NCBI GenBank assembly: GCA_039545295.1
Contig: BCIK01000002.1
Location: 64,496-128,495, forward strand
From: Udeniomyces pyricola
Taxonomy: Eukaryota; Basidiomycota; Tremellomycetes; Cystofilobasidiales; Mrakiaceae
DNA: 64,000 nt
Reading direction: 5' to 3'
Positions 1 to 11,645 of the stretch are shown piece after piece; the first letter of the stretch is position 1, and each line of letters starts with the position of its first letter. Position numbers and translations under genes: made by a program. The notes beneath the pieces were generated by a model. That model had not been told where the DNA came from, searched no databases, and worked only from the letters and a program-made list of their open reading frames with translations.

Positions 1-1
1 T

Positions 2-1487
2 GCGTCTGCGTCTGCCAGTTCCGGTACATGGACCGACATGGGGTGTAAGTAACTGATACTCGTCGGTCTCATTCAAAGTCACATAGCCTACGGGTTGGCA
101 GCTGACGTCCAATTCCTCCTTATAGGTGTCTTTGACAATTCTTCCCGGGTGTTGACTGGAGATGTCCAAATTACCAGCACAACCACGTACGCCTCTGCCG
201 TGATTCGTTCACCTCACAATTGCGATTAAGGCCGACACAGACCTCTCACTAAAGTTGGTTCTGAAATTACTCTACTCTGATTTACATCTCTAGCATCTCG
301 AGCTGCCAGACCTACTGCAACCAGAAAGGCTTCAGCTATGCCGGACTTGAGTACGGCCGACAATGCTTCTGCGGTAATTACATCGCTCACGGCTTGGGCC
401 AAGCCTCCACAGGCTGCAACATGCAATGTGCTGGTGACTCGTTCGTACCCCATCTCTCTCTCTTTCTCTCGGATCTGTCCAGAGTTCGGTTCAATTTCAG
501 ATAGCGCTGACTTTATCCTGTCCCCCTCTCGCACGCTTTATCAGGACCAAGATCTGTGGAGGCAACTACAGGATGAACCTTTACCAGATCTCTGGTTCCA
601 TTGCTTCTGCTTCTACTTCGGTCTCCAGCAGCAGTGCCAAGTCCAGCTTGACCTCCTCTAGCTCAGTCTTGTCCAAGTCGTCTGTCTCTAGCTCGGTTAC
701 TTCCAGCTTGGTTACTTCCAGCTCGGCCTCGTCCAGCGTAGTCAAGTCCAGCTCGATTACTTCCAGCTCCAGCAAGGCGAGTTCGGTTGTTTCCAGTTCC
801 AGCAAAGTCAGCTCCAGCGCATCAAGCTCCATCGCCTCTAGCACCGCTAAATCCAGCTCGGCTAGCGTTTCATCCTCAACTTCGACGTCGGCCTCTACTA
901 CTTCATCGTCGTCGACTACGCAGCCCACACCAACCGTTTCGGGAGCTACCTACGTCGGTTGCGCTGTCGATTCCGCATCGGCTCGAGTGCTTGCATCGAG
1001 TTACTCCAGTGGGAACGGTGGGTGACATCCCTTCACCTACGAATCCACCTAAACAAGGCCTGCACACTGCTGTTTGCCTTATTTGTTCTTACATGAAACT
1101 GATAGAAGATTGCTGCCCGTTCGGTCACTTCCATCCTGTACTATCTCACGGATAAAGACATAACCAACGCTGTCTGTGTCGCGACTTGCAAGTCCAAAGG
1201 CTACCTGTACTCGGGAACGCAGTACGGTCGGCAGTGCTGGTGTGCCTCCTCCCTCAACTCTGCAGTGAGCACGACGGCGACTGGCTGCAACATGGCTTGC
1301 GCGGGCGATGCAAAGACGGTTTGTGAGTGCGAGCATCGATGCTAAAATCAGATAGACTTGACCGAACGGATGTACGCTTTCAATGACTAATCTCTGTGGC
1401 CTTCGCTCTCACGTCTTTCTTACCCATGTCGCTTTTCAATATCAAGGTGGAGGAAATTACCGATTGTCCATCTACAAGTCGACCTAG
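2..1487 (+). CDS. Multi-WSC-domain secreted/cell-surface protein (5' partial)
   Basis: At least two WSC carbohydrate-binding domains are visible, separated by a Ser-rich linker. The window opens inside an exon (an Ala/Ser linker followed by WTDMG), so the start lies upstream. The first WSC module is read across introns as GCVFDNSSRVL, then SCQTYCNQKGFSYAGLEYG, then CFCGN, CNMQCAGD and CGGNYRMNLY. The linker (about 600-930) is almost pure Ser/Thr with Lys and Val. The second WSC has TYVGCAVD, CVATCKSKGY, CWCASS, CNMACAGD and, after an intron at 1323-1446, CGGNYRLSIY before the stop at 1485-1487. The eight-Cys WSC pattern and O-glycosylation-type linker are typical of secreted or wall-anchored proteins; WSC modules bind glycans in related proteins. 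No C-terminal membrane anchor or GPI signal follows the last domain, so it is probably secreted. The substrate is unknown. Convergent with GPI8. Confidence 0.85.
600..930 (+). repeat. Degenerate Ser-codon minisatellite in the WSC linker
   Basis: Imperfect tandem copies of a short unit built on TCCAGCTCG and GTTACTTCCAGC encode a Ser/Thr-rich linker (SKSS, SVTSS-like steps). The repeat is in frame with both flanking WSC domains. It also opens a long acidic reading frame on the opposite strand, which is an artefact of the codon bias. Confidence 0.7.
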
Positions 1488-1880
1488 TGTCGCTTCTCAA
1501 TCACCTTCCCTCTCCCCCCTTGGTTTTCCCTTCCTCTCAATCTCCCTGCTACACCGATATGGTATTCATCTATCCCCTTTCTCACGGTTGTTGATCTATC
1601 GCTTCTAGATCTTTCTTTTTTTCTTAATCTTTATTTTCAATCTATGATCTCTTGCACCTTATTATAGTTGTCGTGTTGCCATCGCTTCCCATATATTCTC
1701 CGCCCTCTACCTTTAGTATAGTTGTTTGTCTTCTCGGGTTTCCTCAAAGACCCGTTCTTTCTATCCAGGTCACCATTGGTCCTTCTGGAAGACCTCCACG
1801 ACACGGTTTTGCGTGTTAGAATCTTTTTCTCTTCTCTTTTTGATATAATTTCCATGTTGTCATCAAAATTACAGGGACGG
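1488..1880. other. Convergent 3' intergenic, WSC gene / GPI8
   Basis: This is AT- and pyrimidine-rich sequence between two converging stop codons and presumably holds both 3' UTRs. I see no reading frame with family resemblance here. Confidence 0.5.
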
Positions 1881-3956
1881 TTATCCCAAGACCATGGACC
1901 CTCCTATGCCCAACCCAATGCTTCCCAACCCGATCCAAGCTCCCCACCGACGAGCAAACCCAAACCATCGAGACTCTCCCAATGTCTCAAGCGTACCCTC
2001 CCTCGCTGATTCTTCATGGCACTGTGTGCTCTTGTTTCCATTCCAAGCCGCCCACTTTCCCTCTACCTCTTTCTTTCGCTTCAGCTGCTTTGCTCGTTCC
2101 TTTCGCGCCAAGCCAAACGCAAGCCCTTCCCTGACGACGGCGACAGGTTGCGCCTCCCCCTCTATCCCCCAGTCCTCGCTCGTGCTTGGCCTTGCCTCTT
2201 TCACATCCACAAGCACTGGAGGGAAAGATCTCGCTGCTGTAGATGATACGTCTACACTAGCGACGCCCCCAAAGAAGTCTGTCAGGAGCACTTGATCGAG
2301 GGGATGTGGGAACAAATCCGTCCGGACGCCCGGGTTGGAATGGATGAGAGCTGGATCAAACGTCTCGAACTGGAATCCCACGGGACAGCCGAATCGTTGA
2401 GAAGCGGTGATAAATCAGGAAAGCAGGAGTTATTCATAGTCAGTCAATGGTTTGTCGAGCACCAACTACTGAAAGAGAACGGGAAAGAGGGGAGGACGCA
2501 ACAAGGTCTTGGATGGTCGTCGATGAAGTCTTATTGAGACCCTCCATGAAGGAGAGGACGTAGTGTGTGAAGGAATCGATGACGGCCACACCGATGTCGG
2601 GGTCGTTATGATGCTGCGAGACCAACCGCAAGTCCGGACAGATAGCGCGAATCCAAGATGGACATCAGTCATGGCGGTCTATTGTTGACTCCTGCGAGAG
2701 AAAAGGCACGCAACTTACAGAGAACGACGGCTCGCCGAGCTCGGAGGAACCCGTGGCCAAGATGTTGGGCGAGTAGAACTTGGAGTACATGGTATTAGCT
2801 TGGCATGTGTCAATCATGAAAAGCATTCGGTTGTACCTTTTTGTTTGGGAAAGGCGACGCAGAGATGAGAAGAACAGGGGGCGACAGGGAGTGAAATGCG
2901 AATCAGCCTTAACTCGCCCCTCTGATCGGCAAACGAATATATGTTCTCGCTCACCTCTTCTTCTCCCACATCTGTTCAAACGCGTCAGCGATATCAAACG
3001 CGGAAATCTCTTCGTTGTCCTGGAACTTCAGGAACTCGTTCCCGCCGTGGCCGGTCATGTAGACAAAGATGTTGGATCGGTCGTCGGTCAACAGTCGTTT
3101 AGAGTGCGGAGTCGAGGGAGACGTTCTCCCTGGTAGCCATGAGGAAATACAACATGAATGGGAGAGAACAACGTGAGTGAATTGACAAGGCCATGCTGGG
3201 GTGACCTGGAACGAAAAGCAAACAGAGGATGCGGACGCGACGCGATTCATCCGCAGCAGAGGCCTTACCTGTCATAAGCCGAACGAAGCTCTCGACCGAG
3301 ACTTCATATCCCCGATAGTCCACCTCGATATCCTCTCCATATAAGTCGAGCTTGCGATCAGCATTGGCATAGACGGTACCGGGGAACGAGTTGCGTGGGT
3401 TACACGCGACGTCGTCGGCGAGCATGAGGATGATTTGAGAGTCGGGAATACCAAGTCGCTTGACTGTCCGGTACCTAGCGATGATGAAACAATCGAGGTG
3501 CTACAAGTATCAGCTTCAGACAAATAAACCTGACATGATGGTGAGGTGTGAGAGGGATCAATACGGACATGCCGAGGGTATTGGCCATGTGCTGTGAGAG
3601 GAGAGAAGAGGTTAGCCTAGACGTGCGCTGCTGAGGGCCAAAAGACAAGGTGCTCTCCACGGACATACTCTATAGTTGAACCTGTCGAGTGATGAATGGA
3701 GTAATGTTATGGTGGTAGATCAGAGGAGTAAGCGACGATTGGGGAGGGAGATGAGAAGAGCAAAGACGAACCAATATCTTGACGAGCAGACGAGGACGGC
3801 CCAGTTGTTTGTATGGTCTCCGGTGTTGGCGGCGTAGGAAGGACATGGCGAGATGAGGAGCGAGCAGAGGCAGACGAGGACCAGAAGGACGAGTGATGAG
3901 GGTGAGGAAGAGATGAAGGGCGATGACATGGTGGGTGAGCACGATATCATCATCAC
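1881..3956 (-). CDS. GPI8: GPI-anchor transamidase catalytic subunit (GPI8/PIG-K)
   Basis: This caspase-like C13 peptidase is the catalytic subunit of the ER GPI transamidase, which cleaves the C-terminal signal of precursors and attaches the GPI anchor. The chosen start gives a hydrophobic signal ([14 protein letters not shown]), followed directly by the mature N-terminus with [14 protein letters not shown] and then, across introns, [20 protein letters not shown] and [11 protein letters not shown]. The catalytic histidine is in TGHGG (codon about 3047-3049) and the catalytic cysteine in MIDTCQAN (codon about 2803-2805). The C-terminal hallmark [11 protein letters not shown], then VLLTDFFGG, lies near 2300, after an intron of about 100 bp whose exact donor I could not settle (about 2370-2510). 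The last roughly 110 residues are basic/low-complexity and end in a Gly/Ile/Leu-rich hydrophobic segment, consistent with a C-terminal membrane anchor. The start is divergent from VPS25, with only 163 bp between them. Confidence 0.93.
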
Positions 3957-4119
3957 GACCGATATGGTTATCCAGGGTCATCGATCATCATCATCCATGC
4001 CATCTTGTACGAACGATGATGAATCGACCATCCTCTATGGATTCATCCCACCATCGCCATTGCCATCAACCTATGCCACCTGCTTATTGTAGCGTTCATC
4101 ATCCACAGACCTCACTCCC
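3957..4119. promoter_or_regulatory. Short divergent promoter, GPI8 / VPS25
   Basis: Only 163 bp separate the two proposed start codons on opposite strands, so the two genes must share a compact bidirectional promoter. The segment is rich in CAT/ATC triplets. No TATA box is evident. Confidence 0.55.
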
Positions 4120-5288
4120 ATGACATTGCCCCCTCTAGCCTCGCCGTCGCCGTTGACCCCAACGAAATCAACTCTCACGTCATACATCTACCCACCCGTC
4201 TGGTCCTTCCCTCCTTTCTTCACCCCGCAGCCAAACCCATCGACCCACGCTCATCAACTCTCCCTCTGGACCGATTTAGTCCTCTCCTTCTGTCGCTTCC
4301 ACCGTATCTTCATCCTCTCTCCGAGAGACCTGCAAGGCGATACCTTGTGGCCGGGCCATCCGCCCGGCCGGCCGTTCGAGGGCGGCGAGCGACAGCCCAG
4401 ACAGGGCGTACTCGAATGCTTCTGGAACCGGTCGTGCGGTGGTAAGGGCGGAAGGAGAGTGACTGAGGATTTCGGCAGGAGTATATGGGCTGAACTCGTC
4501 AGATTGGGTCAGTGTCTTGCTCGTCGTTATGATCGTCATCGTCATCGTCATCATCATCATCATCATCATCATGACCATCGTCGTCATCTCCCAATCAAGT
4601 CAAAGCAACGCGATGAGCGACCAGCAAGCATGCACTGACGTTCTTACACCCCCCTCGCCTTTGTAATCACTTGACGTGTGTTCGACCTCCAGATAGAGCA
4701 ACTCCGTACCCGCCTCTTGCAAAATCAGCGAAGAGGGATGAATCTCTACCTGGGATCATTGTCTATTGGCTGATGCCAGAGGAATGGGCTTCCCTCATTT
4801 ATGACTGGGTTCGTCTACCTCTACACTATCAACGCGTCTCATCTTGGCCATTAAGTTGATACCGTCCATGCTGACTAAGCTATCACTACTCCTCACATAC
4901 GCACCGATGCATCGTGACAGGTATCAAAAACTGGGCAAACCAACTCCATCTTAACGTTCTACGACATCCAGTCCGACACGTCGACACGTAGGTTTTCCTT
5001 TCTTGGTTTTCCTGGGTTCTGACCTCTCTCTTTTCTGGTGACATTGGGTTCGACTGGAGAAAGCAAGGAGATCAAAAAGCACCACTATCCACGAGCCATG
5101 CCTTTGTGACGTGGCTGACGGTCGTCCATATGCCACCATGCTGCTTGTTTACAGAATTCTACGACCTTCCTGCACCCCTTCTTCGATCGGCTTTAGCTGT
5201 GCTGGTCAAGCAGGGCAAAGCCCAAGTATTCCGTGGCACCACAGGGGAGGATGGTATTGAAGAAGGGGAGGGTGTCAAATTTGTGTGA
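4120..5288 (+). CDS. VPS25: ESCRT-II subunit VPS25
   Basis: VPS25 is the ESCRT-II subunit that bridges to ESCRT-III (VPS20) in multivesicular-body sorting; it is two winged helices preceded by a PPXY-like Pro/aromatic segment. The start is followed by the family signature WSFPPFFTPQPN and HQLSLWTDLVLSFCRFHRIF. Then comes RRVTEDFGRSIWAELVRLG (end of winged helix 1), an intron holding a CAT microsatellite, LPGIIVYWLMPEEWASLIYD, then SKTGQTNSILTFYDIQ, and finally EFYDLPAPLLRSALAVLVKQ ending in GVKFV. The C-terminal G-V-K-F signature ends the protein exactly as in other VPS25 proteins. The stretch at about 4330-4440 is Pro/Gly-rich and poorly conserved; it may hide a further intron. Otherwise all blocks are present and in order. 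Confidence 0.9.
4526..4572 (+). repeat. CAT/CGT trinucleotide microsatellite in a VPS25 intron
   Basis: A run of CGTCAT grading into at least nine CAT units lies just after the predicted donor (GTCAGT) of a VPS25 intron. Read through, it would encode a His run (plus) or a Met/Thr run (minus); neither is likely to be translated. Confidence 0.8.
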
Positions 5289-5718
5289 GCTTGAGGAACC
5301 GATGCGATTCATGATATATCGAACTTGAAGCTCAAAGCTTATCTTGAACGTTGAGGTACCGTGAAGCTTGAAAAGAGGGGGGGTGGATGAGTACAGGAAA
5401 AAGAGATCAACACTTACAGTAAATAAGTCAACGTACATAGGAATGAGACAGGACGACGAGCCATCGCATATGTGTGTACATGCGCAGAAAAAGAAAGAAA
5501 GAGAGAGAGAAAAGGCATAAGAAGAGGCACGTAACTTCAGACCAGTTACCCTGCCGGGGTCGGTTACCTAACTGCTGTGCGTTCGAGAACTGATTATACT
5601 GAATTCTGAATTCTGAATTCGACTGAAGTGTGGTTGATGATCGATTCGCAACTCTCGCCTTCGTCTTTGTCCGACGTTCGACTCGGCATCCCGTCGTTCC
5701 TGCCTGCCTGCCACTTCT
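5289..5718. other. Intergenic, VPS25 3' / TFA1 5'
   Basis: A 430-bp tandem gap with a purine-rich stretch near 5480-5515 and three tandem GAATTCT copies near 5597-5620. I see no additional gene; the small frames on either strand lack any family signature. Confidence 0.5.
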
Positions 5719-8124
5719 ATGAGCTCCCACACTTCCTCCATCTCCCACGTGAACCAGACCATCTCGGATCGTGTCATTCTCAAGACATTCGTTCAAACTG
5801 TTACCCGTGCCTTTTACGACCCTCCTGCCATCATCCTTCTCGATCAGCTGCTCAAGAAGGATGTGTGAGTCGTCTACAACACTGCGCCTCTCTCTGCTCT
5901 TTTACTCCCCGACGACAACTGACATCAGCATTGCAACATCCTCACTAAACTGAACACCATCAGGTTTCGAGATGATGATCTGGCAGCTCACGTCGGACTT
6001 ACCGTCAAGGAGCTTGGAAAGGTCGCCGGTCCTCTCATTGCCGACCGTCTAGTAAAGTCGTGCGTGCCAAGCTCTCCAAGATTACCATACTTGTCTCGAG
6101 ACATGTTGAAGCGACCGAAGAAGTCACTCCGAAGGAAGATGCCTGATGCTGATTCTGTTGTATCCTTTCTGACTGGCTCGACCGCGCATCAATAACATCA
6201 TCTTTCTATCTCCCCCCGTCTCCTTCTGCAGCATGTCCCGAAACGAGCACAAGGATGGTCCCATCATGCCCCACGCTCGTCCCGTATCTAAAACATACTA
6301 CTGGATCGATAAGAAAGAGTTCTGTGACGTCGTAAGATGGAGAATGGATACACTATACAAGACGCTCGACAAGAAGCTGCGAACGGTTCGTCTGGATGCT
6401 GGCTTTCCTTTTTGACTCGCTTTTCGTGTGATAGAACCCTTGCAGGCCGTCTTCCTGTATATCATAAGCCGATACAACAAATTCTGATGATGTATAACTC
6501 CCTTCCATATAGGAACAAGAAAACAAAGGCTACATCTGCACTGGCTGTCACAAGACCTACCTCCCAGTCGACGTTCCCTCAAACATCTCCCCTGAGGGAG
6601 TATTTCTCTGCGACGTCTGTGGTTTCGAGCTCGCCGACAACGAAGATGCGGATGGAGTCAAAGGAGAGGAGGACAAGATGGCAAGCTTTAATGTTCAAAC
6701 AGCATGGATCCAGGAGGGGTTGAGGAAGACTAGTGAGATGATCTTCCCTGCGTAAGTCCGCTCTTGTTTTAGTGCTGCTCGCCTTTTCTCTTTTGTCGCA
6801 CTTTACTTGGGGCCACCCGTGACAATCACAAACATCGCTGATCACGATTACCTTCCTTCGGCATTCGGTTTTGGTCCAGTTTCGATATCCTCGTCTGGCT
6901 CGCCGAAAATACGCGTGGAGGCGAGGGCGCCGAGACGGACGCGTCCACGGTCAAAGTCGAGCTTCAGTTGGACGGGGATGAAGCCCGAAAAGCAGCTCAA
7001 GCGGCAAAGATGGCCGCCGAGCAGAGGTGGGTGCTTTACGTCTTCTATAGTTCAGTTCCGATTATCGTGCATTGCTGAACCCTTCACTCTCCACCCTCTA
7101 GAACGCAAAACGTCATCCCCGCATGGCATCTATACTCGACCGTTTCAGGCCAGCGAACGGCTCTGGGCGAATCGCATGCCGCGCTAGAAGCTGCCATGAG
7201 GGACAATTCGGGGCCCCTACTCGCCGCTGGGGACGATGGAGAGATTATAGTCGTAGACAAACAGGCTACAGAGTGTCAGTGTCTCCTCCGTTGCGATTTT
7301 TTCAGTGAAAACCTCTCAGATTGTGCATTCAGGGCAGATTCTAGGATGAACCGTGTAAAACTGACAATCACACCACTTGATTTCATCTGATCATATATAT
7401 ACCATTGAGCTTACAGCGCTCGAGTCGTACTACTCCAACCTTCTCGCTCAATCACAATCTCCTATGATCGACACTAATGCTTCGCCCGCTATGCCTCCAG
7501 CCAAGGCCGAACCGCCTTCTTCTCCTTCCTCGTCAGGCGACGAACGCACCTTTTCGAGTCAACACTCGCGCAAACGCTCATTTTCAGCCTTGGGGACACC
7601 AGTGATTGTGACGGGTGATGTCAAAGCGGAGAGGATTAGCCCAGAGAGGGGGATTGAACAAACGGGGACTCCTCAAGACACGAAATCCTTCGCCAATAGT
7701 GGCGCAGAGCTCAACCTTGGCACCGGAGAGGCCCAGGAGAATGATATTGGAGTCAATGGATCAGCCAATGATACGCTTGTTCATGGTATGAACACCCTTT
7801 TCATCGTTTTTTCACATCGTCGCTTGATCCCTCATTGAGGCTCATAGATGCTTCTTACACATTCGCACCTGGGCATTGCGCATTGAAATTTCCGATCCAT
7901 ATGTTCAGTCGCCGGTATTCCGAAACCGTTCTCAGCCGTCACAGAAGAAGACCAGGAGCTCATGACGCCGGATGAATACTCGGTACGGTCAACGTTCTTT
8001 TCGACTTTATGCAGCATGTTCTTTCAGTGGGATTCGCCCTCAACCAGTTGACCAATCTCACGATCATGACTTACATACACCGCTACAGGCTTACTCTGAG
8101 ATCTGGATGGAGGCAAACTCATGA
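5719..8124 (+). CDS. TFA1: TFIIE large subunit (TFIIE-alpha, TFA1)
   Basis: General RNA polymerase II factor that recruits and stimulates TFIIH at the pre-initiation complex. The start opens with a short Ser-rich leader. It is followed by an extended winged helix (DRVILKTFVQTVTRAFYDPP, IILLDQLLKKDVFRDDDL, VKELGKVAGPLIADRLV), then across an intron RNEHKDGPIMPHARPVSKTY and YWIDKKEFCDVVRWRMDTLY. The zinc ribbon reads CTGC (6536-6547) and, 20 residues on, CDVC, a C4 arrangement. A helical/acidic middle region (IQEGLRKTSEMIFPAFD) and a low-complexity Pro/Ser region follow. The C-terminal block IPKPFSAVTEEDQELMTPDE with the last exon AYSEIWMEANS matches the acidic C-terminal tail known to contact TFIIH. 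The stop is at 8122-8124. All introns are short GT-AG. Confidence 0.93.
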
Positions 8125-8641
8125 GGCGTAGAGTAACCTAATCCTTCGTCAACAGGCGGAATCCAGGATCATCGATTCGTTGTTCCACCCATGCTTGTCC
8201 AAAGCATTCTTCTTACGCGTTTTTCCATATCGTTTCTACGCGCTCTACCATACCAAACACTAGTCCATCGTCTTTCAGACATCAGTCCTTTGCATCGTCA
8301 ATCACATCATAACGCAACTTGCTACTCCACCCATGACCCCCCCACCTCTCATCCGATCCGATGCTCGCTCCTTCTCCGAATAGAATATAGCTGCTCTCGT
8401 GTCTTTGCCTATATGACCTTCATTTGCTATTTCTCTCCCTTAATGACGATTCTGGTGCTTATAGCTTAACAACGCGCCTGACAACAAATTACAAATCAAC
8501 TCACCCGGCCTGCCAAGTCAGGCATCTCTTTCGTTCTTTCGCACAACATGGTACATCTTTGGCACTGTACTTCGGCGTCTCGGCCTTCACCGCTTCAGCA
8601 ACCCTGTCCGGCCTTGATAGTTTTGTGATCAGTCTTGAACA

Positions 8642-8663
8642 CATATGTATGCACATACATATG
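8642..8663. repeat. Inverted repeat CATATGTATG/CATACATATG
   Basis: Two perfect 10-bp arms are separated by CA. It lies within the same gene-free region as the larger palindrome. Confidence 0.75.
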
Positions 8664-9144
8664 CCTGCATGTATGGCAGCAAACCACCGATACTGATACA
8701 TCAGGAACAACACGAAACAAGACTCGAGACATCGATGCCAGTGTGAAAGCGAATGGCGGTCACCACCTGATAAGATCTTTCGGATCCGATATTGACGGTT
8801 GACGAATTCCGAGAGCCGAGAACCGGCGTGGACGCGACGTTTGACAAGAGTTACCCTGGTAGAACACGTCTGCCTCGAATAGCGAGGTCTCGAAAGCTTG
8901 ACCACGTATGTTCTATGAACTCTTGAATGTACGCTTGATACACGCTGATGATCGATGAGCCGTCACTGTGTCTTAGCAAGGTATGAGAACGTATGTATAC
9001 ATACATGAGTCTGCATCTGAGTATTCATCTGATTCGCGTCGATGGACGCCTGGTCAATGACGCAAACGCAGAACGTCGATCCCTTCCAGCTAATTCCTGC
9101 GCGCAGGCGACCTTCCAGCCGACACGATCATATATATACCGGTG

Positions 9145-9175
9145 GATCGGACGCATGTGCACATGCGTGCCGATC
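9145..9175. repeat. Near-perfect 31-bp palindrome
   Basis: The core 9151-9168 (ACGCATGTGCACATGCGT) is its own reverse complement. The flanks GATCGG and CCGATC extend the symmetry, with a single unpaired G at 9169. It lies in the gene-free region upstream of the cysteine-rich gene. Confidence 0.8.
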
Positions 9176-10102
9176 ATAGGACAGCGCCTTGAAATGATCC
9201 GAGACGATGCGTGTTGAGATCGTGAGATCGTTGGGACGCAAGACGTACGTCGTACGTAGTTCGTACACGGTATACATGGGGTGTGAAGGTAAACTCTTCT
9301 TTGATGTCGCGTCGTGCAAACTCTACGCGTCTACTGATCGACCTGTACGTTGCACTGGTTATGTATGCGGCAAGCAGACTATCGAGTTGATCTGGCAGCC
9401 GAGCGCCGACTGTCGATGATCGCGAGCCGGCTACCGAGCATAAGTACCACAAGTAGGTTCATCTGCAGGCCGATTGCAATATTCGCACACCGTACCTCTC
9501 ACGATCATCTCAGGCTGGTCGGTTGGGATCTCACATCTCACACCTTGTGCTCCGTCTCGTCGGAAGTGCATCGCGCCTGTGCAGGCACAGGTGTGACCAC
9601 GAGTGAGGATTTGCGTATCATCGATGTATATACTGTAACATCAAAGCGGAGAGGACGGATTGCAGATGTCCAATTACATATATAGTTGCATTGATCTGAC
9701 ATATAAATCGACATTTGGCAACTGTATGTTGAGGCGAGATTGAAGCCGGTATCGGGACATCGTAATGTTGGTTACGTTCTCGTTATGCTTTCCTTGCAGC
9801 TTGCCTAATGGCCTGATGTCGCAGCTTTGCAGCTTGATACAACTCGATACATATGATATCTGTAAGCATCAAACAGGGATACGGAAGAAGTCCAGAGGAA
9901 GGAATGGGAGCTCGGAGCTTGCAGCTTGGAGTCAAAGTCAGACAACATCAGAGCCGATCGAGAGCCAAACTCGGTACACGTACGTTTCGGCTCCCACGGA
10001 GATAATCTTCACCCACACCAGTTCCTGCAGCCGACCCTTCTTGTTCGTTTTGTTCTTTTTTCTCTTCCGCGACAACATCACCTGTGACTTTCGTCGCAAA
10101 GG

Positions 10103-10109
10103 TATAAAA
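10103..10109 (+). promoter_or_regulatory. TATA box of the cysteine-rich gene
   Basis: TATAAAA lies about 175 bp upstream of the ATG at 10282 and is followed by a strongly pyrimidine-rich leader. This is the clearest canonical TATA-type core promoter I found in the window. Confidence 0.55.
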
Positions 10110-10281
10110 CATCCATGACTTCGCCCTTCCTTTCTTGCCACCATCATCTGCTCTCCTCTTTTACTTGTCGTTTCCCCTCTGTACAACCTACCAGTATCTA
10201 CTACCCATCGCCCTTCTAACACTCACCTCACCGACCTCCACCCCGCGAACTCTAGCCCCTACCTTATATCTTTCAGCCAAA

Positions 10282-11645
10282 ATGTTCATCAACGGACGAG
10301 CTTGCGTCGGAGCCTCTGCTGCTGTTAGTACCCCCGTCCAGATTCACGATCGATTTATAATCTCCGATCTTTGTGTCCCTCTCCCCTTCAATTCTTGTCT
10401 CCTTATTTTTCTTCCCTTCAATTCTACTTCAACTGATACCTTCATTCTTCGACTTTTGCTTGTTCCTCCAGGCCCTCAACTTCACTGCTATTCCCTACCT
10501 CTACCAGGCCCTTGTCTCGCCTCCCATTTCGGAGTGCGTTCAAACTGCTGCCCTCGGACCCAGTAAGTCTTATTTTCCATATATAACTCTTGATAACTCT
10601 TGATAAGTTCCGGACCGCCTTGTTGCCTTGAGTCCGAGGCTCTCTTCGCGCACATCATCTTTGTCAATGTACTGAATCTGAATCGACATGAACCCTATCC
10701 CTACCTTCACTTTTAATGACATGCTATTATCCAGCCCTTGCCCTCCTCGGTACCCCCAACGCTTCCCTGGTTCCCGCCCTCGATAGCTACGGCAAGGCCG
10801 TCTGCCCTGCCCCCGTTTGCTCGACTCAAGCCATCGGCGGCCTCCTCGCCACATTCGAGACCGCTTTTGGCGAAGTCTACGAACAGTACGGTATTACGGA
10901 TGAGCAGGTCAGTAGCTATAATCCCCGCTCGATCTCGTCCCGAATCAAATGTATGAAGAACTCGATTATTCCTGGCAAGGTCCTCGATTGCTGAACCTCT
11001 TCCGCAATTGTATCTTTGATCATGTGCCTTAAATCTAGGTTGCTGCTTTCCTCCCCTATCTTCCTGACGTCAAGCAAATTGCTTGCCTCGAGGACGCCTC
11101 GACTGCTTCTGGCAATGCGCTTGGATCCAAGAACTGCTTGATTCAGACTCTTTCGGCCGTCGAGAAGGCCATTGCCACCCCCATCTCGTTCGGGTTGATC
11201 ACTGTGAGTTCACTCCTGCTTCTTATCCAGGTCTCCTCGGATCATTCACAAGGTTGATTGACTATCCTTCCCTTTTTTGTAGTCTCTCCTCACTGGCGAA
11301 TTCGCGCTCTCATCGATCCCGCTCCAGCTCATCGCCCCGGCCATTTGCACTGACTGCACCAAGTCCATCTACGACTACTTGATTGACCTCGACTACAACA
11401 CCCACGTGCTCTCTAACAACGGCTTGCTTGAGAAGTTCACTGGCTTCTTCGGTGGTGTCTGTGGAGCCACCTTCATCGGTACGTAATCCTGTTGATCTCG
11501 ACGCCGCTTTGTTTGCATATGCATATTACCCGGTTCGCTTACCAACTGTGTCTTGCTACCCACTTGACCTGCAACAGACTGTGCCAAGCCTGAGGCCGTC
11601 GTCCAGACTGCTAACGTCGCAGTCATTCCCGATGCCTCTGCCTAA
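10282..11645 (+). CDS. Cysteine-rich protein of unknown function (about 245 aa)
   Basis: I do not recognise this family. Exons read MFINGRACVGASAA, then (after the intron 10324-10471) a block with QALVSPPISECVQTAALGP, then TLALLGTPNASLVPALDSYG with the CPAPVC motif, VAAFLPYLPDVKQIACLEDA, a block ending AIATPISFGLIT, SLLTGEFALSS with APAICTDCTKSIYDYL and FTGFFGGVCGATF, and DCAKPEAVVQTANVAVIPDA to the stop. There are ten cysteines, largely in C-x4-C, C-x2-C and spaced single positions, consistent with disulfide bonding in a secreted protein. However, the first exon gives no convincing signal peptide, so an upstream start or a different first exon is possible. A TATA box, AAA-ATG context and long upstream region suggest strong or regulated expression. 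The CTDC block resembles cysteine-rich domains seen in fungal secreted or membrane proteins of unknown function; this is only an impression. Confidence 0.7.

Larger units (their letters stand above)
8125..10281. other. 2.1-kb gene-free region with palindromes
   Basis: No reading frame here shows codon texture or a family match. The stretch contains several inverted repeats: a 10+10 bp one at 8642-8663, a 31-bp near-perfect palindrome at 9145-9175, a CGTACG cluster near 9238-9265, and 7+7 bp arms at 9576-9591. A CT-rich leader and TATA box near 10.1 kb belong to the next gene. It probably combines the TFA1 3' region with an unusually long upstream regulatory region for the cysteine-rich gene. 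Confidence 0.5.

Noticed and set aside
581..928. Long acidic open frame on minus opposite the WSC linker
   Set aside because: Antisense reading of the Ser-codon repeat; Glu/Leu-rich composition only mirrors TCC/AGC codons and no family resemblance.
4276..4587. Minus-strand frame beginning with a Met/Thr run
   Set aside because: Reverse complement of the CAT microsatellite in the VPS25 intron.
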